NCBI GenBank assembly: GCA_902768065.1
Contig: CACXJP010000014.1
Coordinates: 1 to 33,219 of the forward strand
Origin: an uncultured Erysipelotrichaceae bacterium
Lineage (GTDB): Bacteria > Bacillota_I > Bacilli_A > RF39 > UBA660
Direction of reading: 5' to 3'
Length of the DNA stretch: 33,219 nt
Position numbers and translations under genes: made by a program
In this document: positions 8,184 through 15,813 of the stretch, in pieces
How positions within the stretch are numbered: the stretch's first letter is position 1
Layout of the letters: each line of letters begins with the position of its first letter
The notes under the pieces: generated by a model
The model's input: the letters and a program-made list of their open reading frames with translations, nothing else
Databases searched by the model: none
Told to the model about the DNA's origin: nothing

Positions 8184-8865
8184 ATGAGAGTAGGTTATAA
8201 ATTATATGAAAATCAAGGAATACATGTAATTACATCGTTATTTACAGTAGAACAAGGTGTAGTTAAAGTTTTACTAATTAAAAGAAATAATGAACCATTC
8301 TATGGTGATTGGGTTCTAACTGGAGGAGCACTATATAATAATGAAACATTAGAAGAAGGTGCCAAAAGAGAATTAAAAGAAAAAACAGGTATTGATAATG
8401 TTCCTCTAAAACAATTTAAAGCCTTTGGTAAGATTGATAGATCACCAGTAATGCGAATGGTTGCGATAGGGTATATAGGAATAATTGATTCAAAAAGAGT
8501 TAATATCCTAAGAAAAACAAGAAATACTAAAGATGCAGATTGGGTACCAATAGATAAGGTTCCTGGTTCCTCATTTAGGATATGATCATAATGAAATACT
8601 AGAAGCAGCTATAGAAGAGTTAAAAAAAGATATTATTAATTCAAATATATTAAAAAGTTTATTTCCAGATGGAATAACTATTCCAGAATTACAAAAAACA
8701 TATGAGGCAATTTTAGAAAGAAAATTTGATAGAAGAAATTTTAGAAAAAAGATTCTATCATTAAATTTACTAGAAGATACAAATGAACTTGGAAGATTTG
8801 AAGGAAATAAACCAGCAAAAATATACAGATTTAAAGATAAAATTGATGAGATAGATGTTTTATAA
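8184..8865 (+). pseudogene. NrtR-like Nudix/winged-helix regulator, interrupted by a one-base frameshift
   Basis: The first frame (8184-8585, 133 residues) encodes a Nudix domain with Nudix box GGALYNNETLEEGAKRELKE. A catalytic Glu of the usual REUxEE motif is replaced by Lys (RELKEK), as in NrtR proteins that bind but do not hydrolyse ADP-ribose. The frame ends at TGA 8583-8585. In the next frame the protein resumes immediately as LGYDHNEILEAAIEELK and runs to TAA 8863-8865. It contains LQKTYEAILERKFDRRNF and LLEDTNELGRFEG, the typical NrtR winged-helix end. Removing one T from TCATTTAGG (8571-8579) restores one open frame of about 226 codons. NrtR normally represses NAD-biosynthesis genes and is released by ADP-ribose or NAD. 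The break could be a real mutation, a sequencing or assembly error in a T-run, or a +1 frameshift at TTT-AGG. Confidence 0.8.
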
Positions 8866-8878
8866 AAAAGGAGGTAAA

Positions 8879-9433
8879 ATGATTTATTTAATCAGACATG
8901 CACTAGATGATGAAAATTATGTTGGATCTTGGAGTGATGCTTCAATCTTAGATTCAGAAAAGGAAAAAGTAAAAGAACAGGCTGAATTTATTAAGGAAAA
9001 TCTTAATATAACTAATATCTATTCAAGCGATATTAAAAGAGCACTTGAAACTGCAGAAATAATTGCAAAAGAATTAAATTTACCTATAAAAAAAGATGAA
9101 AATTTAAGAGAACAAAATAAAGGAACACTGACCGGAAAACTAAAAACCAAACTATCAAAAGAAGAAAGTGATTTACTTAGAAAGCAACATATAGATACAA
9201 TTTTCCCTGAAGGAGAATCTCTTCTAAATCTATACAATAGAGTCAAAGATTATATTGAAATAATGAATTATGAAGATGGATCTTTAGTTGTTACGCATAG
9301 AGGAGTAATAAATGTATTCTATTATTTATTTAATAACATACCTCTAGATATGGACAAAAATAAGTTCAAGGTAAAGCATTTATCAATTCATGAGGTTGAT
9401 ATTAAAAATAAAACTATAAGGAGAATAAAATAA
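8879..9433 (+). CDS. Histidine phosphatase superfamily (phosphoglycerate mutase-like) protein
   Basis: The start is the ATG at 8879, just after AAGGAGG (8868-8874). An ATG at 8855 in the same frame lies inside the end of the NrtR gene and has no such site. The 184-residue protein begins MIYLIRHA, which holds the catalytic RH(A/G) histidine, and has SSDIKRALETAEII, the acidic segment NLREQNKG and the second catalytic histidine in VVTHRGV. This superfamily removes phosphate from small molecules through a phosphohistidine intermediate. It sits inside an NAD-type operon and overlaps the next gene by TAATG, so a nucleotide or nucleoside phosphate substrate is plausible. That is inference; alpha-ribazole-phosphatase-like and broad-specificity members look the same. 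Confidence 0.8.
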   Translation: MIYLIRHALDDENYVGSWSDASILDSEKEKVKEQAEFIKENLNITNIYSSDIKRALETAEIIAKELNLPIKKDENLREQNKGTLTGKLKTKLSKEESDLLRKQHIDTIFPEGESLLNLYNRVKDYIEIMNYEDGSLVVTHRGVINVFYYLFNNIPLDMDKNKFKVKHLSIHEVDIKNKTIRRIK

Positions 9434-10524
9434 TGATTAAAAAAATAGTTCTAACAGGTGGACCTGGAAGTGGTAAAACAACAGTAATTGAAAGCATAAA
9501 GGAAAATTTTGGAGGGAAATATAAAATTATAGTATCCGATGAAACAGCTTCTCATTTAATGAGTATGGGCCTAAGACCATTTGGAGACAGTCCAATATCA
9601 ATTATTGACTTTCAAGAATTAGTCCTAAGAGAACAATTATCAAAAGAAGAAATAATCGATTTAGGATTAAACTACATTCCAAATAAAAATGTAATAATAA
9701 TATATGATAGAGGACTATTAGATAATCAAGCTTATATCTCAGAACAAGAATTTAAAAAGGTAATAAATAGATTAGATAAAAAATACACAATAAATGATTT
9801 TCTAGATAGATATGATTTAATAATTAATCTAGTTTCAAGAGAAGACTTCTATACAACAGAAAACAATCCTGAAAGAACAGAGGGTGTTGAAAGTGCACTA
9901 TCTCTTGGAAATAAAACACTTAATGCCTGGATGGGACATAAAAATCTAAAAATAGTTTCGCCTAAAGACGATATAAATGACAAAATAAAAGAAGTATTAA
10001 ATCATATAAATAGAATATTGGAAGAAGAAGAAGTAAAGTGTCAAAAAAAGTATTATGTTGATTTAGAAAATACAGAGATTTCATATTTAAAGTCTATATC
10101 AAAAGTAGCAAATATAGAACAATCATATCTTCAAAGTGATGAAAATGTTGAAAAAAGACTAAGAAAGATTACAATGAATGGTTTTACTACTTACAATTAC
10201 ACGATACACAAAACAAATTCGGATGGAAAAGTAGTAAAAATATCAGACAAATCAATATCAAGGAAAATGTATGAAGAATTATTAGAATTTCAAGATAATA
10301 ATAAAGAGACAATAATCAAAGAAAGATTCTATTTTCCTTATAAAGATAAATATTTTACTTTAGATATAATAGATGACTATGGAATACTAGAAGTGAATAT
10401 AACAGATGAAAAAGAAATAGATCTACCTCCATTCATTAATGTAATAGAAGATGTATCTACTAGAGAAGAATTTTTAAATAGGAACTTAGCAAATAAAAAC
10501 AATAAACAATATATAAAAAAATAA
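9433..10524 (+). CDS. NadR/Ttd14-like P-loop kinase fused to a CYTH (triphosphate tunnel) domain
   Basis: The 363-residue protein has two parts. Residues 1-200 form an AAA_28-type (NadR/Ttd14) nucleotide-binding domain with Walker A GGPGSGKTT (residues 9-17), a VIIIYDRGLLDN segment (Walker B/lid-like) and a NPERTEG segment. Residues 210-355 look like a CYTH/triphosphate-tunnel domain: IEQSYL, a basic RLRK strand, a YTIHK strand, then FTLDIIDDYGILEVNI with acidic residues and a closing TREEFLNRNLA. The usual N-terminal ExExK metal motif of CYTH phosphatases appears degenerate. AAA_28 is the kinase fold of NadR, which phosphorylates nicotinamide riboside. The same two-domain order occurs in animal Ttd14. 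In this operon, phosphorylation of a nicotinamide or nicotinic riboside is a reasonable guess. The gene overlaps its upstream neighbour (TAATG). Confidence 0.75.
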   Translation: MIKKIVLTGGPGSGKTTVIESIKENFGGKYKIIVSDETASHLMSMGLRPFGDSPISIIDFQELVLREQLSKEEIIDLGLNYIPNKNVIIIYDRGLLDNQAYISEQEFKKVINRLDKKYTINDFLDRYDLIINLVSREDFYTTENNPERTEGVESALSLGNKTLNAWMGHKNLKIVSPKDDINDKIKEVLNHINRILEEEEVKCQKKYYVDLENTEISYLKSISKVANIEQSYLQSDENVEKRLRKITMNGFTTYNYTIHKTNSDGKVVKISDKSISRKMYEELLEFQDNNKETIIKERFYFPYKDKYFTLDIIDDYGILEVNITDEKEIDLPPFINVIEDVSTREEFLNRNLANKNNKQYIKK

Positions 10525-10532
10525 TATAATCA

Positions 10533-10541
10533 TGTTATAAT
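10533..10541 (+). promoter_or_regulatory. Extended -10 promoter before the polymerase/GT4 fusion gene
   Basis: TG-T-TATAAT at 10533-10541 lies between the end of the NAD-type operon and the ATG at 10564, with AGAGGATG between. No clear -35 is visible; a TGnTATAAT element can work without one. It probably starts the glycopolymer locus. Confidence 0.6.
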
Positions 10542-10563
10542 AATCTTATTAGAGGATGATTAT

Positions 10564-12873
10564 ATGGAAAAGTTTATTAAAAAAAATATAAATAAAATAG
10601 TTGCAATATTTTTAATTCTGCAACCATTTCTTGATTTAATAACAGGAATATGTATTCATACATTAAAGATTAATTTTACTTTAGGTGTTATTGTAAGATT
10701 AGTATTCCTGCTTTTTATGTGTCTTATAGTTATCTTTGCGTTTAAAAAGAAAAAAATATTAATTCCATATTTAATAATAGGAATATATTTTGCTTCATAT
10801 ATATTTGGAACTATTATGTTTAAAAACTCAAATTATTTATTTGAAATTCAAAATTTAGTTAAAGTATTCTATTTTCCACTTTTATTTGTATCACTATATT
10901 CAATCAAAGATTATATAAGAATAAGTAATATGACTTTGTTTACTATAGCGTTTCTTTATTTAGTTTTATTATTTGTACCCACTGTATTTGGAGTAGGATA
11001 CAAAACATATGAAATAACTAAAGCAGGTACATTAGGATTTTTTAATTCTGCAAATGAAATAAGTGGAATAATATCAATTCTAACACCAATAATGTTTATT
11101 ATATTTTATGAATCAAAGAAAATAATTCCAATTATATTATTTATTATATTATATCTTTCAGTAATATTGATGATTGGTACAAAAACACCATTACTATCAT
11201 TATTAATAACAACAGGTATTTCACTATTATATTTATGGAAATATTTATTTAAAAATAAACAATTCAAATATATTATAGTATCAATATTAGTAATCGTTTT
11301 AGGATTAGTAGGATTAGTTATAATAGGACCAAAAACAAATTTTTATAAAAATATTAGAACACATCTAGATTATTTAAAACTAGACCATGTAACTGATGTC
11401 TTTAAAGATGAAAAACTAGTTGATCATTTTATCTTTAGTTCTAGACTAAAATTCTTACATAATAAATCAAAAATATATAAGAATGCAAATCTCTATCAAA
11501 AAGTATATGGAATAGGATATATTAATAATAATAAAGAAACAAAAATGATAGAAATGGATTATTTTGATATATTCTTTAGTCATGGAATTGTAGGATTTTT
11601 AATATTCTTTATAATCAGCATATATATGTTATTTAAGACAATAGAAAAACCAAAAAAATATAGCTTTCAAAGTTTAATGATACACACAAGTATTTTCTTT
11701 ATTGGATTTCTTGCTTTTTTCACGGGACATATTCTTACTGCTCCATCAGTTAGCATATTATGTATAATAATCATTCTCTCATTATCAAAAAGAAATAAGA
11801 AGGACTTGTTATTTGCATCGGTATCAATGGATTTAGGAGGAATAGAAAAAGCACTTTTAAATTTGATTAATAGAGTAGATCCAGAAAAATATAATGTAGA
11901 TGTTATATTAGAAGAGAAGAAAGGTATATTCCTAAATTATATTAATCCAAACATAAATGTAAAAGAACTAAAGGTAAGTAATAATAAGAATATTGTTATT
12001 AGAAAAATAACCAATTATACAAGAAAGTTAATTTATACAATATTTAATTATAAGAATTATGATTTCAGTTGTTGTTATGCAACATATAGTTACAGCAGTT
12101 CTAAAATAGCTTTAATTTCATCAAATAATACAGCCTTCTACGTACATAATGATTATAGAGTAATATATAGTGATATAAATGAATTTAAGCACTTCTTTAA
12201 TTCGAGAAATATATACTCATATAAAAATATAGTTTTTGTCTCAAATGAAAACAAAATGGGATTTGTAGAAATATATTCAGACTTAAAAGATAAATGTAAA
12301 GTATTAAATAATTTTATAAATACAGAAGAAATAATAAGTCAAAGTAAAGAAGATATATCAATAAAAAGAACAAGCAAAAAGAAGTTATTTATGTATATTG
12401 GAAGATTGGATGAAGATGCAAAAAAAATATCTAGACAAATCAACTTGGTATATAATATAAAAGATATTGAATTATGGATTATTGGAGATGGACAAGATAG
12501 AAAAGAATATGAAAAAGAAATTAATGATAAGAAACTAAATGATAGAATTAAATTTTTCGGTAAACAAAAAAATCCATTCCCATATATGGCTATGGCTGAT
12601 TACATAATACTAACAAGTGATTATGAAGGATTCCCAGTAACATATTTAGAAGCAATAACTCTAAATAAGAAGATTATTACGACATTTCCAACCAGCGATG
12701 ATACAGTTGATATTAGTGAATATGCAAATATAATTGATAAAGATAAAGACAAGATGATTGAACAAATTAAAACCATATTAAAAGAAGGAAAACAACCAGA
12801 AAAAATAGATATTGAAAAAGGACAAAAAACAAGAATGAGAAAGTTTGAAAAAATGTTTGATGAGGTGGTTTAA
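10564..12873 (+). CDS. Fusion: O-antigen ligase/polymerase-like membrane domain + GT4 glycosyltransferase
   Basis: This is one open frame of 769 residues. Residues 1-410 are hydrophobic with about ten membrane segments. They hold a large extracytoplasmic loop in the middle (about residues 255-330, ending in the KVYGIGY region) and a following GIVGFLIFF stretch, the pattern of O-antigen ligase/Wzy-type proteins. From about residue 413 a GT-B, GT4-type domain begins: FASVSMDLGGIEKALLNL (the Gly-rich acceptor loop), YIGRLDEDAKK, WIIGDGQDRKEYE, and SDYEGFPVTYLEA, which carries the E-x7-E donor motif. Polymerases act on the outer face with lipid-linked repeat units, while GT4 enzymes work in the cytoplasm with nucleotide sugars, so the fusion places both on the two sides of one membrane. 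The next gene overlaps by TAATG. Ligase versus polymerase cannot be decided. Confidence 0.8.
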   Translation: MEKFIKKNINKIVAIFLILQPFLDLITGICIHTLKINFTLGVIVRLVFLLFMCLIVIFAFKKKKILIPYLIIGIYFASYIFGTIMFKNSNYLFEIQNLVKVFYFPLLFVSLYSIKDYIRISNMTLFTIAFLYLVLLFVPTVFGVGYKTYEITKAGTLGFFNSANEISGIISILTPIMFIIFYESKKIIPIILFIILYLSVILMIGTKTPLLSLLITTGISLLYLWKYLFKNKQFKYIIVSILVIVLGLVGLVIIGPKTNFYKNIRTHLDYLKLDHVTDVFKDEKLVDHFIFSSRLKFLHNKSKIYKNANLYQKVYGIGYINNNKETKMIEMDYFDIFFSHGIVGFLIFFIISIYMLFKTIEKPKKYSFQSLMIHTSIFFIGFLAFFTGHILTAPSVSILCIIIILSLSKRNKKDLLFASVSMDLGGIEKALLNLINRVDPEKYNVDVILEEKKGIFLNYINPNINVKELKVSNNKNIVIRKITNYTRKLIYTIFNYKNYDFSCCYATYSYSSSKIALISSNNTAFYVHNDYRVIYSDINEFKHFFNSRNIYSYKNIVFVSNENKMGFVEIYSDLKDKCKVLNNFINTEEIISQSKEDISIKRTSKKKLFMYIGRLDEDAKKISRQINLVYNIKDIELWIIGDGQDRKEYEKEINDKKLNDRIKFFGKQKNPFPYMAMADYIILTSDYEGFPVTYLEAITLNKKIITTFPTSDDTVDISEYANIIDKDKDKMIEQIKTILKEGKQPEKIDIEKGQKTRMRKFEKMFDEVV

Positions 12874-13796
12874 TGCCTAAATTTAGTATAATAATTCCAG
12901 TTTACAATGTAGAAAAATATATAAAAAAATGTCTTGATTCAGTTTTTGAACAGTCATTTAAAGATTATGAAGTAATAGTAGTAAATGATGGTACAAAAGA
13001 TAATAGTATGGATATTGTAAAAAAATATGATTTAACTATTGTAAATCAAAAAAATCAAGGTTTAAGTGCAGCTAGAAATGCTGGATTGGATAAAGCCAAA
13101 GGACAATACATCCTCTTCTTAGATAGTGATGACTATATTGAAAAAGATTTATTAAAAGAATTAAATAAATCTCTAGAAAATAAACCAGATGTTGTAAGAT
13201 TTCAAATCCAAGAAGTATATGATGATAATACAGTTATAAAGTATGAGGAAAAATCATTTTCAAATAAAAATGGAGTAGATGCTTTTTCAATCATTAGTAA
13301 TTATCATTTTGTAGAAAATGCATGGGCATATATATATAGAAAAGACTATCTAATAGAAAACAATTTTCTCTTTAAAAATGGAACAATTCATGAAGACTTT
13401 GGATTAATTCCCCTAGTAATAATTAAAGCAAATATCGTAAATTCAATTTCTTATATAGGATATAATTATGTTCAAAGAGAAGGAAGCATAATGAGTCAAA
13501 ATAATTATGAGAAAACAAAGAAAAAAGTAAGTGATTTCTACAATCATTATTTATTCTTGATTGAAGAAATAGAAAAAACAAGTCTAGACTCTACAATATT
13601 TAAAAGTTTTATTTCAAATAGTTTAATTCTAAAAATATGTGAGTTAAAAGGAAATGATTATAAAGAGTATAAAAGAAGATTAAAAGAACAGAAGGTATAT
13701 GATAATCTTTTGAATGACTCTATTACAAGAAAAATAAAGAAAATATTTTTTGAAATAAGTCCAAAACTAACAAGTAAAATAATAGCTAATAAGTAG
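12873..13796 (+). CDS. GT2-family glycosyltransferase
   Basis: This is a GT-A fold enzyme of 307 residues. It begins FSIIIPVYNVEKYIKKCLDS, continues with VVNDGTKDNS, and has the SxARNAGLDKAKG loop and FLDSDDYIEKD with the metal-binding Asp residues (about residues 84-90). WAYIYRKDYL and HEDFG further on fit capsule and wall-polymer GT2 enzymes. There are no membrane segments, so it should act in the cytoplasm or at the inner membrane face on a nucleotide-sugar donor and a lipid-linked acceptor. It overlaps the fusion gene upstream (TAATG) and is followed nine bases later by a GT-C-like gene, so it is translationally coupled. Sugar and linkage are unknown. Confidence 0.85.
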   Translation: MPKFSIIIPVYNVEKYIKKCLDSVFEQSFKDYEVIVVNDGTKDNSMDIVKKYDLTIVNQKNQGLSAARNAGLDKAKGQYILFLDSDDYIEKDLLKELNKSLENKPDVVRFQIQEVYDDNTVIKYEEKSFSNKNGVDAFSIISNYHFVENAWAYIYRKDYLIENNFLFKNGTIHEDFGLIPLVIIKANIVNSISYIGYNYVQREGSIMSQNNYEKTKKKVSDFYNHYLFLIEEIEKTSLDSTIFKSFISNSLILKICELKGNDYKEYKRRLKEQKVYDNLLNDSITRKIKKIFFEISPKLTSKIIANK

Positions 13797-13805
13797 GTGA
13801 GTATA

Positions 13806-15236
13806 ATGAAAAAAATAATAAGAATAGTTTATTTATTTATAATTGCCTATATCTTATTAGTTCTTTTTATTTCATTTGATAAAACATATCTAAATTTAAG
13901 AGAATTTCCATTAATACCAAATATAGTATCGGGATTAATATCAGCAATAATTATATTTTTATTACTAAAGATTAATAAAAATATAGATGATAAAAAATAT
14001 AAAGTTATTATGATAGTATTATTTATTCTAATATTTATAATACAAATAATAATTTTAAAATATACATACTTTTATACTGACTGGGATGTAAAAACAATAA
14101 GAGATGCAGTTTTAAATAATGATATAAAAGGAAATTATTACTTAACAAAATATCCAAATACATTATTATATCTATCTATAATAAAGCTTTATTATAATAT
14201 TCCAATAATAGGAAAATATTATTTTCCATTATTAGTATTTAATGCTTTACTAGTAAATATATCAGGGATTATTACATCTCAAGTAATAAAGAAATATACA
14301 AATAATCTTTATGCCATTATAGGTTATATAATTATGTCATTCTTAGTTATACTAAGTCCATGGATAAATATTCCATACTCAGATACATTTGTAATATTAA
14401 TTCCAATAACAGTTATATACCTTTATACAAAAGATAATAAAAAATCATTAGATTATTTATTTATAGGATTTTTATCTATATTAGGATATTATATAAAACC
14501 AACAGCATTTATAGTATTAATAGGAATAATGATTATAAGCTTAATTGATTTAATTACTAAAAAAACAAAATTTAAGATAAAAACAATATCAATAGTAGTA
14601 TTTGGAATGATACTTTCATTTGTATTATGTAAGACATCAATTTATCTAACAGGATTTACACCCTCAAAAACAACTGAACCATTTACAATGATACATTATC
14701 TAAAGATGGGACAAAATAACAATACATATGGCCAATATAGTAAAGAAGATGTTGAAGAATCAGATGCAAAAGGAAAAAGAAATGATATAGATCAAACATT
14801 CAAGAGAATAAAAGAAAGAAAGTTTTTTGGTCAATTTAAATTTATAAAGATAAAAACAATGTTAAATTATAATGATGGAACATTTGCCTGGGGTAGAGAA
14901 GGAGATGTGTTCTATTATAAGATACTTGCTAAAGATAGCAAGCTATCAAAGATATTTCAAAACTATTTCTACAAGGATTATAAATATAATTATATATTTA
15001 AAATAATTGCTCAACTACTGTGGATATTAGTATTATTATTAACTTTATTTGCTGGTCTAAAAGATAATAAAAATAATAATTCTATATTATATTTATCCAT
15101 AATTGGAATAACTATATTTCTAACAATATTTGAATGTCGGGCAAGATACTTATATTGTTATAGTCCAATATTTATTACATTATCTATGATAGGATTAAAT
15201 AATTTAAAATATAAAAGGAAGGAAAAAGTAAAATGA
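13806..15236 (+). CDS. GT-C-like multi-pass membrane glycosyltransferase
   Basis: The start is the ATG at 13806, after TAGGTGAG. A GTG at 13797 directly abutting the previous stop is a poorer choice. The 476 residues have about ten to twelve membrane segments. A first extracytoplasmic loop contains YFYTDWDVKTIRDAV, an acidic DWD motif placed as in GT-C enzymes (PMT/ArnT/GT39-like), and is followed by a KYPNTLLYLS segment. A larger soluble loop lies near residues 290-375. GT-C enzymes use polyprenyl-phosphate sugars on the outer face of the membrane. Two polyprenyl-phosphate sugar synthases lie in this locus. It overlaps the HAD gene (ATGA). The fold is supported by topology and motif; the exact family is uncertain. 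Confidence 0.7.
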   Translation: MKKIIRIVYLFIIAYILLVLFISFDKTYLNLREFPLIPNIVSGLISAIIIFLLLKINKNIDDKKYKVIMIVLFILIFIIQIIILKYTYFYTDWDVKTIRDAVLNNDIKGNYYLTKYPNTLLYLSIIKLYYNIPIIGKYYFPLLVFNALLVNISGIITSQVIKKYTNNLYAIIGYIIMSFLVILSPWINIPYSDTFVILIPITVIYLYTKDNKKSLDYLFIGFLSILGYYIKPTAFIVLIGIMIISLIDLITKKTKFKIKTISIVVFGMILSFVLCKTSIYLTGFTPSKTTEPFTMIHYLKMGQNNNTYGQYSKEDVEESDAKGKRNDIDQTFKRIKERKFFGQFKFIKIKTMLNYNDGTFAWGREGDVFYYKILAKDSKLSKIFQNYFYKDYKYNYIFKIIAQLLWILVLLLTLFAGLKDNKNNNSILYLSIIGITIFLTIFECRARYLYCYSPIFITLSMIGLNNLKYKRKEKVK

Positions 15237-15802
15237 TAAACTCATATGATTTTGATAAAACAATTTATGATGGAGATTCATCAGCTGACTTTTATAAATA
15301 CTGTCTAAAAAGAAATAAGAAAGTATTATTACAGACTCCTGTTCAATTATGGGGTACAATTCTTTATATTTTGAAGATAACAGATAAAACAAAATTTAAA
15401 GAAAGAATTTTCTCATTTTTAAAAAGAATAGATAATGTTGATGAATATGTTGATGATTTTTGGAAAATGCATTATAAAAATATTAAAGCTTGGTATTTAA
15501 AACAAAAAGATAAGTCAGATGTAATTATATCTGCTTCTCCAGAATTTTTACTTAAACCACTAGAGAAAAAACTAAATGTAAATATAATAGCTTCAAGAGT
15601 TGATAAAAATACTGGAAAATTTTTATCCAAAAACTGCCATGATTATGAAAAAATAAAAAGATATGAAGAAAAATATGATAAGAAAATAAAAGCCTTTTAT
15701 TCAGATTCAATAAAAGCAGATAGAGCAATGTTTGAGTATGCAAAAAAAGCCTATTTAGTTACAAAAGATAAAGTAGAAGAAATAGATATAAAAAACATAT
15801 GA
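15233..15802 (+). CDS. HAD-IB family phosphatase
   Basis: The 189-residue protein starts INSYDFDKTIYDGDSS, holding HAD motif I DxDxT (residues 6-10). Motif II is in VIISASPEFL, a conserved Lys lies in the KIKRYEEKY region, and motif III/IV is the FYSDSIKADRAM segment. A helical cap sits between motifs I and II, as in SerB-like HAD-IB enzymes. It is soluble and follows the GT-C gene with an ATGA overlap, and AGGAAGG lies upstream. Phosphoserine phosphatase is the usual automatic label. In this setting, together with a UbiA enzyme resembling decaprenyl-phosphate phosphoribosyltransferase at 23580, removal of phosphate from a lipid-linked phosphosugar is an attractive alternative (inference). 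Confidence 0.8.
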   Translation: MINSYDFDKTIYDGDSSADFYKYCLKRNKKVLLQTPVQLWGTILYILKITDKTKFKERIFSFLKRIDNVDEYVDDFWKMHYKNIKAWYLKQKDKSDVIISASPEFLLKPLEKKLNVNIIASRVDKNTGKFLSKNCHDYEKIKRYEEKYDKKIKAFYSDSIKADRAMFEYAKKAYLVTKDKVEEIDIKNI

Positions 15803-15813
15803 AAGGATATTCT

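Noticed and set aside
8855..8878. An upstream ATG for the histidine phosphatase
   Set aside because: It lies inside the end of the NrtR-like gene and has no ribosome binding site, whereas the ATG at 8879 follows AAGGAGG and gives the family-typical start MIYLIRHA.
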